The notes: generated by a model from the letters alone, not told the origin. A stretch of DNA of 22,630 nt from Firmicutes bacterium UBA1535 (GCA_002323775.1 DCPV01000093.1:3124-25753); one strand, 5' to 3'. Positions 11,798-21,344 are shown, counted from the stretch's first letter. Made by a program: numbers and translations.

Positions 11798-14467
11798 ATG
11801 CCAAGGCTTATTTTAAAGTGCCCATATCTAAAAGGTGGAGGTAAAAGAACATCAGCTCACCTTGAAAACTTGGTAAATTATATAGCTACTCGTGATGGAG
11901 TAGAAAAGATAAAAGTTGAAAATAAAAATCTTCCTTCTACATTAAGGCAAGAAGAATTAATTGCTCAGATAATTAAGGAGTTCCCAAACACAAAGAATCT
12001 ATTTGAGTACGAAGATTACATCAAGGAATCTACAATAGAGAATGCATCAGAATTTATTGGGGTTGCAATGGAGCAAAATGTTGATAAAATCAGCAAACGA
12101 AAAAATTATGTGGATTATATTGCAAATAGACCAAGGGTAGAAAAAATGGGAAAGCATGGGTTGTTCACAGGCGGTGATGATACTCTGATGCTTAGCAAAA
12201 TAGCAGATAACGTTGCAAATCATACAGGAAACATATGGACTCCGATTATATCACTTAGACGAGAAGATGCTGCAAGACTTGGTTTTGATAATGCTGAAAG
12301 CTGGCACAATTTGCTTTCTTACTATGCTATAGATATAGCTGAATGTTTAAAGATAAAGCTTGAAAACTTTCAGTGGTATGCAGCATTTCATAATGAGGGG
12401 CATCATCCTCATATTCATATGATTTGTTACTCTACAGATCCTAAAGAGGGATACCTTACTAAAAAAGGTATAGAGAAAATGAAATCAGGATTTGTAAAAA
12501 ATATCTTTGGTCAGGAACTAGAGGGAATTTATATAGAGCAAAGTAAAAGACGAGATGAGTTGAAACAAGAATCAAGGGAAGTATTAATCAAACTAATTAC
12601 TGAGATGAAAAATGGCACAATGCAGAATAGCAATATTGAAGAAAAGTTAATAAATCTTTCCGATCGTCTGAAATTTACTAATGGAAAAAAACAATATGGT
12701 TATTTACAGCCACAGCTTAAAGCAATGGTAGATGAGATTGTAGATGAGCTTGCAAAGGATGAAAAGATTAGTAAGGCATATGCTCTTTGGTATGAAATGC
12801 GTAATGAAGTGCTTTATAATTACATGGGTAATTTGCCTGAACCTCTTCCTTTATCACAGCAAAAAGAATTCAAGTCAATTAAAAATATGATTATTAAAGA
12901 GGCGGATAATTTCAATAAAGGAACTATTACCTTTGAAGAAGTAACTGATGATAATATTGATATTACTGATGAAAGAATAGATAAAGCAATAGATGATGTA
13001 TTTATAAATGATACTGGATTTATTGAAATAGAAGGTTATACTTTAGATTTAGTTAGTGAAATAGAAGTTAATGATGATACCACTGAAGATGTTTACTTAA
13101 AATGGAGTGATGAATATAAAGAGGCTCGTGAATTTTTATTTGGCACAGATGATATAGTACAAGATTTAGAAAGAGCTTTTGAGATGTTTGTATTAGAAGC
13201 AAAAAATGGGAATGCTCTTGCCATGTTTGATATTGGAAGAATGTTTGCAGACGGACTTGGTCGAGAGATTGATGTATCAAAAGCTTATGAGTGGTATCAA
13301 AAGGCTCTTGCAGCTTTTTATAAGGTTGAAGATAAAAAGCCATGGAAATATACAGAATATCGTATAGGTAAAATGCAGTTACAAGGTCTTGGTACAGAAG
13401 AAAGCTATGAAGAGGCTTTCTATTGGTTCACTTTATCAGCAGAACAAAAATATAAATTTGCCGAGTATTCCTTGGGTGGACTTTATTATAGGGGGCAAGG
13501 CGTAGAACAAAGCTATATAAAAGCTTTTAATTTGTATTTAAGATCTGCAAAACAGGGTTTCCCATATGCTGATTTTGAAGTTGCAAAGATGTATAATGAT
13601 GGAGTAGGAACCTATAAGAATGAAAAAGAATCAAATAAATATTTTCATTCTGCATTCATCGGTTTTGAAAAGTTAGAAAAGCAAAGCAATGATGATAAAA
13701 TACAATATAGACTTGGCTGGATGCTTCAAAATGGGATTGGTACTGAAAAGGATATAGAGAGAGCAAAAAAGTACTATGAAAAGTCTGCAAAGCTAGGAAA
13801 TTTCTTTGCTTGTTACTCACTTGCAAAATTAATCCTTTCAGAAGAAAATCCAACTATAACAGAAATAAAGAAAGCAGTTGAATATTTAGAACAGGCATCG
13901 ACAAGTGGTAATCAATTTGCACAGTATTCTCTTGGCAAGTTTTATCTTAACGGAAAATATGTGGAGAAGGATATTTATAAAGTTGTAGGACTGTTTGAAC
14001 TATCATCAGAGCAGGGGAATGAGTATGCAGCATATCAGCTAGGCAAGTTATACCTTAAGAGGGAGGATATACATAAAGACATTCCGACAGCAATAAAATG
14101 GTTACTTATATCTGCAGAAAAAGGAAATCAATATGCGCAGTATTTATTGGGGAAATTATATTTGACGGGTGAAGGTGTACCAAAAAATAAAGAAGAGGCA
14201 ATAGAATGGTTTACATTATCGGCAAAGCAAGGAAATGAATATGCAAAGCTTTTTCTTGAAAATATGGATAAATTTAAAGAACCATCTGCATGTCTTACGG
14301 TAACAAGAATGTTCCATCATATGAGTAAAATATTTGAAGATAATATTCCTCTTAAATCATCAGGGGTAGGATTAAAGATAGATAGTAAGCTTATGAGGAA
14401 ACTAAGAGAAAAGAAAGCAGCACAAGGGCATAAGAGAGATGAGCATGAGCAGGACATGAAACTGTAA
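11798..14467 (+). CDS. MobP3-like relaxase fused to C-terminal Sel1 repeats
   Basis: This 889-residue protein starts at ATG 11798. The N-terminal ~300 residues are a MOBP relaxase: LVNYIATRDGVEK with Tyr29 as a candidate nucleophile, a second YIANRPRVEK near 108, the WTPIISLRREDAARLGF segment, and the metal-binding His motif FHNEGHHPHIH (His198, His203, His205, His207). It should nick oriT, attach to the 5' end and be carried into the recipient. Residues ~300-440 are a helical linker with an acidic part. Residues ~443-823 hold about ten Sel1/TPR-like repeats of ~36 residues (pattern A..W...SA..GN.YAQY.LG.LY..G.GV.KD), a solenoid for protein contacts. The basic tail ends HEQDMKL. A MOBP relaxase core alone would be roughly 300-500 residues, so the solenoid is a large extension. 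Confidence 0.92.
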   Translation: MPRLILKCPYLKGGGKRTSAHLENLVNYIATRDGVEKIKVENKNLPSTLRQEELIAQIIKEFPNTKNLFEYEDYIKESTIENASEFIGVAMEQNVDKISKRKNYVDYIANRPRVEKMGKHGLFTGGDDTLMLSKIADNVANHTGNIWTPIISLRREDAARLGFDNAESWHNLLSYYAIDIAECLKIKLENFQWYAAFHNEGHHPHIHMICYSTDPKEGYLTKKGIEKMKSGFVKNIFGQELEGIYIEQSKRRDELKQESREVLIKLITEMKNGTMQNSNIEEKLINLSDRLKFTNGKKQYGYLQPQLKAMVDEIVDELAKDEKISKAYALWYEMRNEVLYNYMGNLPEPLPLSQQKEFKSIKNMIIKEADNFNKGTITFEEVTDDNIDITDERIDKAIDDVFINDTGFIEIEGYTLDLVSEIEVNDDTTEDVYLKWSDEYKEAREFLFGTDDIVQDLERAFEMFVLEAKNGNALAMFDIGRMFADGLGREIDVSKAYEWYQKALAAFYKVEDKKPWKYTEYRIGKMQLQGLGTEESYEEAFYWFTLSAEQKYKFAEYSLGGLYYRGQGVEQSYIKAFNLYLRSAKQGFPYADFEVAKMYNDGVGTYKNEKESNKYFHSAFIGFEKLEKQSNDDKIQYRLGWMLQNGIGTEKDIERAKKYYEKSAKLGNFFACYSLAKLILSEENPTITEIKKAVEYLEQASTSGNQFAQYSLGKFYLNGKYVEKDIYKVVGLFELSSEQGNEYAAYQLGKLYLKREDIHKDIPTAIKWLLISAEKGNQYAQYLLGKLYLTGEGVPKNKEEAIEWFTLSAKQGNEYAKLFLENMDKFKEPSACLTVTRMFHHMSKIFEDNIPLKSSGVGLKIDSKLMRKLREKKAAQGHKRDEHEQDMKL

Positions 14468-14623
14468 ATATAATAATTGTAATAATTCAGATAATTATAT
14501 TTGATAAAAAGAATAAATGGTGTAAAATAAGTATACTTGTAATTATAATATTTGATTAAATTAAAATGGTTTTTACATATTTGAATGAATATTTAAATAG
14601 ACTTAGGAAGGAATGTATAACTC

Positions 14624-17563
14624 ATGAATAATTTAGAATCAATATCACAAATATTTCAAAATAAAATATTCCGTATTCCAGATTATCAGCGAGGTTATGC
14701 ATGGCGGAAAGAACAATTAATTGATTTTTGGGATGACATTATGAACCTTCAAATGTATAGATACCATTATACTGGGCTTTTATCTCTTAAAGAACTCAAT
14801 CGAAAATCAACTGAAAGATGGAATAATGATTTATGGCTTTTGGATAGTGGATATAAAGCTTGTCATGTTGTAGATGGTCAACAAAGACTTACAACGATTT
14901 CAATCCTATTAAATGAGATAATAAATTTTGTTAAAGCTATTGATGAAAACAAAGACAAAAATGATGAGGAGATAGTTCTAGCTTATGAAACTATTAAGGA
15001 CATCAGAACAAAGTATATTTCACGAAAACAGCCGCCTCATAATATTATAACCACATATTTATTTGGTTACGAAGAAGATAACCCAAGCTTTGAATATTTG
15101 CAATATAAAGTCTTTGGTCAACAATTTTCAAAATCAATACAAGAAACATATTATACTAAAAACTTAAAATATGCTAAAGAGTTTTTTGGGAATTGCCTTT
15201 CACAGTTATATGAGGATGAAGGATTAGAGGGTATTGAAAAGATTTATAAAAAGCTTACACAAAAATTGATGTTTAATATTCATGAAATTGAAGATGACTA
15301 TGATGTTTTTGTAGCTTTTGAAACGATGAATAATCGTGGAAAAAAACTTACCAACCTTGAACTTTTGAAAAATCGATTAATTTATTTAACTACTCTGTTT
15401 GATCACAACAAACTTGATGAATACAATAAAAATGCTCTTAGAAAGAAAATTAATGATGCATGGAAAGAGGTTTATTATCAGCTTGGCAGGAATAAAAAGG
15501 TATCGCTTTATGATGATGAGTTTTTGAAAGCACACTGGATTATGTTTTTTCAATATTCTCGTCAAAAAGGTAATGATTATATTAAATTTTTATTAAATAG
15601 ATTTTCAGCAAAAAATGTTTTTGAAAAACAAATCATACCTATTGTAGAAGAGACTAGTGAAGAAATAATGGATTTAGATTCTGATGAAGATATTATAACT
15701 GACGAAGAAGTTGTAGCAATTGCAAAGCTTGAGCCTAGTGATATCGATACTTATGTACTAAGTCTAAATGAAACAGCTAAATATTGGTACTATACATTTT
15801 TCCCTAATGAGAGTAATTTAACAGATGATGAAAAAATATGGCTTGATAAATTAAATCGAGTAGGTATTGGATACTTTAGACCTCTTGTTACATCTGCAAT
15901 AACACCATCTTCAAAGTCAACAAGCATTGAAAGGGTAGAACTGTTTAAGCAAATAGAACGGTTTATATTTGTTTGCTTTAGAATGGGTACATTTCAATCT
16001 AGTTATAAAAGTAGTGATTATTATAGAAAAGCAAAGGATGTTTATGCTGGGGTTATTTCTATAAATGAAGTTGCCAATGATCTTAAAACTACAACAGATA
16101 ATGATATAAAAGCTGCAATTAATAATTTTATGACTAGAATAGATAAAAGGTTTGATAACGGTGATGGGTTTTATGGATGGAAAGATTTAAAATACTTGCT
16201 TTATGAATATGAATATAGTTTAGCAGTTAAAGGTAATATTGAAAAACTTGACTGGAACTTATTCACTAAAACTGAGAAAGATAAATTAACTATAGAGCAT
16301 ATTCTTCCACAAACACCTTCTAAGTGGTATTGGAAGAATCAATTTAGAAAATACACTGATGCAGAAATAAAAATTCTTTCTTCATCTATTGGGAATCTTC
16401 TTCCTCTTGCGCAGAGTATAAATTCGAGCCTACAAAATGATAGCTTTGATGATAAAAAAACAAGTAACTCCGCTGGAAGGCGAGGTTATGAAAATGGTTC
16501 TCACAGTGAGATAGAGGTGTCAAAGGAAGATGATTGGAGCGACATGCATATTTATAATCGTGGCTTAAAGTTACTTTCATTTATGGAAGGGCGTTGGATG
16601 TTTAAGTTAGCAGGAAATGAGCAAAAATCAGAACTTATACACATTAATTTTATTTTCGATGAAAGAGAGGAAGTTCCAGAAGTACCTGAATTTACAGAGA
16701 TAAAAGTAACACCGGCATTTAACAAAGATATAAATGCTAGCAATACACAGCAATTAAGACTAGCTTTTTGGACAGGCTTTGTTGATTATTGCAAGTCAGT
16801 CAGTAGAGATACTGATATTGGTAGGCGTAAACCTTCAACAGATAATTGGTATGATGTTGCAATTGGAGGTAATGGATATCATATATTTTTAAATATAATT
16901 GGAAAGAAGACTTTAAAAATTGGTTTATATGTCTATGATAAAGAGACCTTTGAACGTCTTGAATCAAAAAAACAAGAAATTGAAGCAATGTGTGGATTTG
17001 CACTTGATTGGTATTCTAGCCGAGAGTCTAGTACTCAAAAAAGGATATTATATTCCATAAATACTGATATTTATAATGAAGAAAATCAAAAATATTGCTA
17101 TGACTGGTTAATTAAACATTCTGATAAATTAAAATTAGCACTTCACACGTACGATCCAAGTGATATAAGAGCTGTTGAACCAAAAGTGAATATCGGTAAT
17201 ACGTTAACAAAGGATATGGCTGAAGTTGCATATAGGATTGCAAAGAAAGTATATCTAGGAGACTTAGGTAGAACTGAAGGAAGAAATGAAATAGTTAAGT
17301 TAACTGGAATGAATGAAGGATCTGCTGGAGACTATGTAACTGATTTTCTTGCTATGATGAACGGAGAGCAATATGCAAGAACACTAAATGAATATTCAAC
17401 TCGCTATTTTTTGGATAATATTTTAAAGGATTTTGGAATTGAATATTTAAAGAGTGCTCTTTTAGCTTGTAAAAAACATGCTAAGTACTATGCCTCTCTT
17501 AGTAGAGGAAGACTAGCATATGTAGAACGATTAGTTGAGGAATTTGAGAAATTCATTAAATGA
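14624..17563 (+). CDS. GmrSD-like type IV restriction/defence protein (DUF262-DUF1524-DUF4268)
   Basis: ATG 14624 with AGGAAGGA at 14605-14612 gives 979 residues. Domains in order: DUF262/GmrS-type ParB-like NTPase with FRIPDYQRGYAWR (residues ~16-28) and VVDGQQRLTTI (83-93); a helical middle; a DUF1524/GmrD-type HNH nuclease with IEHILPQ (His559) and IGNLLPLAQSIN (Asn591). Next is a DUF4268-type region (~700-850, RKPSTDNWYDVAIGG, IGLYVYDKETFERL). The last ~110 residues form a helical domain also seen in HNH restriction proteins (GMNEGSAGDYVTDFLAMMNGE). Family members cut modified phage DNA. It follows 156 bases of AT-rich DNA with a TATAAT at 14544-14549 and has a candidate terminator after it, so it is probably an independently expressed defence cargo inserted between relaxase and primase genes. 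Confidence 0.9.
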   Translation: MNNLESISQIFQNKIFRIPDYQRGYAWRKEQLIDFWDDIMNLQMYRYHYTGLLSLKELNRKSTERWNNDLWLLDSGYKACHVVDGQQRLTTISILLNEIINFVKAIDENKDKNDEEIVLAYETIKDIRTKYISRKQPPHNIITTYLFGYEEDNPSFEYLQYKVFGQQFSKSIQETYYTKNLKYAKEFFGNCLSQLYEDEGLEGIEKIYKKLTQKLMFNIHEIEDDYDVFVAFETMNNRGKKLTNLELLKNRLIYLTTLFDHNKLDEYNKNALRKKINDAWKEVYYQLGRNKKVSLYDDEFLKAHWIMFFQYSRQKGNDYIKFLLNRFSAKNVFEKQIIPIVEETSEEIMDLDSDEDIITDEEVVAIAKLEPSDIDTYVLSLNETAKYWYYTFFPNESNLTDDEKIWLDKLNRVGIGYFRPLVTSAITPSSKSTSIERVELFKQIERFIFVCFRMGTFQSSYKSSDYYRKAKDVYAGVISINEVANDLKTTTDNDIKAAINNFMTRIDKRFDNGDGFYGWKDLKYLLYEYEYSLAVKGNIEKLDWNLFTKTEKDKLTIEHILPQTPSKWYWKNQFRKYTDAEIKILSSSIGNLLPLAQSINSSLQNDSFDDKKTSNSAGRRGYENGSHSEIEVSKEDDWSDMHIYNRGLKLLSFMEGRWMFKLAGNEQKSELIHINFIFDEREEVPEVPEFTEIKVTPAFNKDINASNTQQLRLAFWTGFVDYCKSVSRDTDIGRRKPSTDNWYDVAIGGNGYHIFLNIIGKKTLKIGLYVYDKETFERLESKKQEIEAMCGFALDWYSSRESSTQKRILYSINTDIYNEENQKYCYDWLIKHSDKLKLALHTYDPSDIRAVEPKVNIGNTLTKDMAEVAYRIAKKVYLGDLGRTEGRNEIVKLTGMNEGSAGDYVTDFLAMMNGEQYARTLNEYSTRYFLDNILKDFGIEYLKSALLACKKHAKYYASLSRGRLAYVERLVEEFEKFIK

Positions 17564-17622
17564 TGTTTTAAATTGCAAAAATCTTATGTCCTTGCAATGT
17601 AACTATAAATAAAAATGAAATT

Positions 17623-17650
17623 ACAACCTTTTAAGCTAGAGGCTGTTTTT
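17623..17650 (+). terminator. Candidate terminator after the defence gene
   Basis: ACAACCT (17623-17629) pairs with AGGCTGT (17640-17646) with one A-C mismatch and a 10-base loop, followed by TTTTT (17646-17650). The stem is modest. A second inverted repeat, ATTGCAA/TTGCAAT (17572-17598), lies closer to the stop but has no T-run. The rest of the gap before 17719 shows only the next gene's ribosome site. Confidence 0.45.
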
Positions 17651-17718
17651 CTATGCCTAAAATTAAAAAGAGAGATAGGTCGTTATGAATAAATATAAAA
17701 TTAATTAGGAGGAAATCT

Positions 17719-19131
17719 ATGAGTACTTATATTCATTTTACAGAAGAACAAAAACTAAGAGCTAATGAAGTTGATCTTGTAGAATTTTTGCAAAGGCAAG
17801 GTGAGAAACTATTGCCATCAGGTAGAGAAAAAAGAATTGCAAGTGACCATAGTATTACAGTTAGAGGTAACGAATGGTACGATCATGCATTAGAGCAGGG
17901 AGGTCTTGCAATTGATTTTATACAAAACTTTTATGGCTTATCTTTTCCAGAGGCAGTAACAAAGCTCCTTAGTGGTGAACAAGGTGAGTTATATAGTAAG
18001 GCAAAAGAAAGAAAGCAAATAAAACGAAAACCATTTGTACTCCCTCCGAAGAATTCAGATATGCGAAGGGTTTTTGCGTATCTCATTAAAAATCGTCATA
18101 TTGATCGTGATGTGGTTAGTTTCTTCGCTAAACAAAAATTACTCTATGAAAGTTGTGAACAATCTGCAAACAAGACGAAAGAATATCATAACGCAGTATT
18201 TGTAGGCTATGATGAAAATGGAGTTCCTTGTCATGCACACAAACGTGGAATTTATTCTCATGGTAATGGATTTAAAGGTAATATTGAAAGCGGTAATCCA
18301 TGTTATAGTTTTCATTACACAGGAATAAGTAACAGACTCTATGTTTTTGAGGCTCCCATTGATATGCTGTCTTTTATTACAATATATAAAAACATCCATT
18401 GGCAGGAGCACAGCTATGTCGCATTGTGTGGAGTATCGGAACAAGCAATGCTTAAAATACTCGAAATTAATTCTAATTTAAATCATGTTCTATTATGTTT
18501 AGACCATGACGCAGCCGGTATTGAAGCAAGTGAAAAATTTCAGGATTTACTTTCTAAGAAAGGAATTAAATGTAGCAGATTGCTTTCTAAATGCAAGGAC
18601 TGGAATGAAGATATTAAAGAAAGCTTCAACCTCTCAGCAATTCCATCCGAGGATCACCCACAATATATTATTCGTGATGAGGTTTACTTTGAAATTCAAA
18701 AATATATTAAAGAAATTAATAAGAATGACAATTCACTTTCAAAACTAAATACCTTATTAAAAAAATGTAATACTGATGATACAGAGCAGATGGTTGAAAA
18801 TTTAAAACAACTGTCTGCTCTTTCTTTATGCCTTGCATCCAATGAATACAGACAGATGGGCTATCTTTCAGAAGGAGACATATTGCTTACTAGATTATAT
18901 TACGGATTCAAGGCATACCAGAATCGAAGCAAGCTTAATAACCGTTTATTAGATATTCAAAAGGAGATTGAACAGATTGAAAATCAGCAAGGTGTTATAT
19001 GTGAAAAAGAAAAGAAAGATATTGCCAAGAGCTACGAATCTATTGCTGGGCACTGTCTAAAGGTAATTATTACTATTGAACAGCAGCAACAAAAGCAAGA
19101 GCATAAACCAAAACAGCTATTGCTGATGTAA
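17719..19131 (+). CDS. DUF3991 and Toprim domain protein (primase-like, conjugation)
   Basis: ATG 17719 with TAGGAGGAA upstream gives 470 residues. The N-terminal part has the DUF3991/zinc-ribbon-less primase layout (VDLVEFLQRQGEKLLPSGREKRI, DHSITVRGNEWYDHALEQGGLAIDFIQ), as in TraC/DnaG-like mobile-element primases. The Toprim domain carries VFEAPIDMLSF with catalytic Glu211 and LCLDHDAAGIEA with Asp262-x-Asp264. The C-terminal ~150 residues are helical and Gln-rich, ending KPKQLLLM. No obvious primase polymerase (AEP) domain is present, so it may prime, cut or process the transferred strand, or partner another enzyme. It lies just upstream of virD4, the usual order in Firmicute ICEs. Confidence 0.88.
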   Translation: MSTYIHFTEEQKLRANEVDLVEFLQRQGEKLLPSGREKRIASDHSITVRGNEWYDHALEQGGLAIDFIQNFYGLSFPEAVTKLLSGEQGELYSKAKERKQIKRKPFVLPPKNSDMRRVFAYLIKNRHIDRDVVSFFAKQKLLYESCEQSANKTKEYHNAVFVGYDENGVPCHAHKRGIYSHGNGFKGNIESGNPCYSFHYTGISNRLYVFEAPIDMLSFITIYKNIHWQEHSYVALCGVSEQAMLKILEINSNLNHVLLCLDHDAAGIEASEKFQDLLSKKGIKCSRLLSKCKDWNEDIKESFNLSAIPSEDHPQYIIRDEVYFEIQKYIKEINKNDNSLSKLNTLLKKCNTDDTEQMVENLKQLSALSLCLASNEYRQMGYLSEGDILLTRLYYGFKAYQNRSKLNNRLLDIQKEIEQIENQQGVICEKEKKDIAKSYESIAGHCLKVIITIEQQQQKQEHKPKQLLLM

Positions 19132-19191
19132 TGAAGAACTGTGAAAAGTTGTTCACATGTTTAAGACAATTTGAAAATGGAGGTTAATTTA

Positions 19192-21045
19192 ATGCAATCA
19201 CAGGTACTTTTATTGATAGGAGTTGGTACCATAATGTTTTTAGTTATTGGTGGATTGTCTTTACTTGCTCATTATTATACCTTAAATGGAATCAAATCTA
19301 AAACAGTAGGAGATGGGCAACATGGAGTTGCTCGTTTCGCAACGCAAAAGGAAATTATTAAAACATATGAGCATATTCCTTTTAAAGTATCACAATGGAG
19401 AAAGGGTAAGAATCTTCCACGTGATGAGAGTGGTAATTTGATACAGGGGTTAGTGGTTGGATGTAAAGGAAATAAAGGAGATATTGTAGGTCTTGTAGAT
19501 ACAGGAGATGTTCACTGTCTTATGATAGGAGCAGCAGGGGTTGGTAAAACAGCTTTTTTTCTATATCCAAATTTAGAATATGCATGTGCGAGTGGGGTGA
19601 GTTTTATAACTACTGATACAAAGGGAGATTTAGCAAGAAACTATGGAACAATAGCAAAAGAGAATTATGGATATAAAGTTGCAGTTATTGATTTAAGAAA
19701 TCCCACACGCAGTGATGGAAATAACCTTCTGCATTTAGTAAACAAGTATATGGATGCATATCGAGAAAACAACAATAATCTATCTGTAAGAGCCAAAGCA
19801 GAAAAATATGCAAAGATAATTTCAAAGACAATCATAAATTCAAATGGTGACAGTTCAGCTTATGGACAAAATGCATTCTTCTATGATGCTGCTGAAGGAC
19901 TTTTGACAGCAGTTATTTTATTGGTAGCAGAATACCTTCCTCCTACTGTGGAAGATGGGTATGTAATAGATACAAGGCATATCATCAGTGTATTTAAATT
20001 GGTTCAGGATTTAATGGCTCCAAGCAAAGTAAAAGGCAAAAGTCAGTTTCAATTATTGATGGATAAACTACCACCTGAACATAAAGCAAGATGGTTTGCA
20101 GGTGCAGCACTTAATTCAGCAGAGCAAGCAATGGCATCTGTTCTATCTACAGTACTATCAAGACTCAATGCCTTTCTTGATTCTGAAATGGAACAGATAT
20201 TGTGTTTTGATACAACAATTGATGCAGAAACCTTCTGTTATGAAAAGTCTGCAATCTTTCTCATTCTTCCAGAGGAAGATAACACAAAATATTTTATGGT
20301 CAGTCTATTTTTGCAACAGTTCTACCGTGAAATGTTAACAGTGGCAGATGAAAATGGTGGTAAGCTTCCTAATCGTGTGATGATTTACGCAGATGAAATA
20401 GGTACAATTCCAAAGATAGAATCCTTTGAAATGATGCTTAGTGCAGGACGTTCAAGAAGAATTTCTATTGTACCTATCATTCAATCCTTTGCACAGCTTG
20501 ATAAAAATTATGGTAAGGAAGGCAGCGAGATTATAACTGACAACTGCCAGCTTACCATATTTGGAGGGTTTGCACCAAACTCAGAAACAGCTCAAGTTCT
20601 ATCAAAAGCACTTGGAAGCCGTACTGTTATGAGTGGGAGTATCAGCAGAGGAAAAAATGACCCTTCTCAAAGTTTACAGATGATAGAGCGGCCATTACTT
20701 ACAGCTGATGAATTAAAATCCTTACCAAAAGGAAACTTTGTCATCATGAAAACTGGAGTACATCCCATGCAGACGAAACTTCGTTTATTTTTAGATTGGG
20801 GCATTACTTTCGATAAACCATATGCGATGGAAGAAAAGTCTCATCGTAAGGTACGCTATGCCGATATGCAAACCTTAGAAGAAAATGTTGTTCGTCAGTA
20901 TATGACTGAGGTAATAGAGGAAGACGAAGAAGGTACTACCGAATCTACTGTAAAGAGGCAAGGAGGTATACTTCATACTCCTGTACATGAACAAACTGGA
21001 GCAAGTAAAGCAGATTCAAAACGTAAATCAATACTCAGGACATAG
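19192..21045 (+). CDS. virD4: VirD4/TraG-type coupling protein ATPase
   Basis: ATG 19192 is chosen because GGAGG at 19179-19183 lies 8 bases before it; the TTG at 19171 has no site. The product has 617 residues: one N-terminal membrane helix (about 5-29), then the RecA-like motor. Walker A is GAAGVGKT (113-120), followed by ITTDTKGDLARNYG typical of VirD4/TraG; Walker B is VMIYADEIG with Asp401-Glu402, and IVPIIQSFAQLDKNYG follows. It would recognise the relaxosome and pump the relaxase-DNA complex into the T4SS. The C-terminal ~90 residues are variable and charged, ending KSILRT. A short repeat TGTGAA/TTCACA (19140-19157) precedes it. The stop overlaps the GGGGGTG of the next gene. Confidence 0.94.
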   Translation: MQSQVLLLIGVGTIMFLVIGGLSLLAHYYTLNGIKSKTVGDGQHGVARFATQKEIIKTYEHIPFKVSQWRKGKNLPRDESGNLIQGLVVGCKGNKGDIVGLVDTGDVHCLMIGAAGVGKTAFFLYPNLEYACASGVSFITTDTKGDLARNYGTIAKENYGYKVAVIDLRNPTRSDGNNLLHLVNKYMDAYRENNNNLSVRAKAEKYAKIISKTIINSNGDSSAYGQNAFFYDAAEGLLTAVILLVAEYLPPTVEDGYVIDTRHIISVFKLVQDLMAPSKVKGKSQFQLLMDKLPPEHKARWFAGAALNSAEQAMASVLSTVLSRLNAFLDSEMEQILCFDTTIDAETFCYEKSAIFLILPEEDNTKYFMVSLFLQQFYREMLTVADENGGKLPNRVMIYADEIGTIPKIESFEMMLSAGRSRRISIVPIIQSFAQLDKNYGKEGSEIITDNCQLTIFGGFAPNSETAQVLSKALGSRTVMSGSISRGKNDPSQSLQMIERPLLTADELKSLPKGNFVIMKTGVHPMQTKLRLFLDWGITFDKPYAMEEKSHRKVRYADMQTLEENVVRQYMTEVIEEDEEGTTESTVKRQGGILHTPVHEQTGASKADSKRKSILRT

Positions 21046-21056
21046 GGGGTGTTTTA

Positions 21057-21317
21057 TTGAGTTTTTTTTGGATGATTTACAAAGAGGAACTTCCATCTCG
21101 TGCTAAGTGTGTATATATGTATTTGAAAGATAGATGTGATGCAAAAGGTGAGTGCTGGCCAGCCATTAATACAATTGCAAAAGATACATCATTGTCAAGA
21201 AGTACAGTGAAGAGAGCCATAGCTGATTTAATCAGTTGTGGCTTGCTTAGAAAAGAATCACGTTATAGGGAGAATGGCAGTAACTCCTCTAATCGATATT
21301 TTTTAATCAGAGAGTAA
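21057..21317 (+). CDS. Small helix-turn-helix protein
   Basis: The start is TTG 21057 with GGGGGTG at 21045-21051 (5-base spacing); an ATG at 21072 would remove SFFWM, which I expect to be conserved. The 86-residue product is a single winged helix-turn-helix of the HTH_36/replication-initiator type: RAKCVYMYLKDRCDAKGECWPAINTIAKDTSLSRSTVKRAIADLISCGLL, with a basic wing (KESRYRENGSNSSNRYF). Such proteins commonly follow virD4 in these ICEs. It may regulate the operon or assist replication of the excised element. It is the last gene before the strong terminator. Confidence 0.85.
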   Translation: MSFFWMIYKEELPSRAKCVYMYLKDRCDAKGECWPAINTIAKDTSLSRSTVKRAIADLISCGLLRKESRYRENGSNSSNRYFLIRE

Positions 21318-21344
21318 CTTTTTTAGTAATAGATTAAGGAGCAT

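Noticed and set aside
13068..13853. Minus-strand frames in the Sel1 region
   Set aside because: The repeat structure on the + strand produces long antisense frames; no independent support.
18506..18748. 80-codon + strand frame inside the Toprim gene
   Set aside because: Different frame of a gene with clear Toprim motifs; no ribosome site.
19140..19157. TGTGAA/TTCACA inverted repeat before virD4
   Set aside because: Only six base pairs, no T-run and no repeat elsewhere in the window; too weak to call an operator or terminator.
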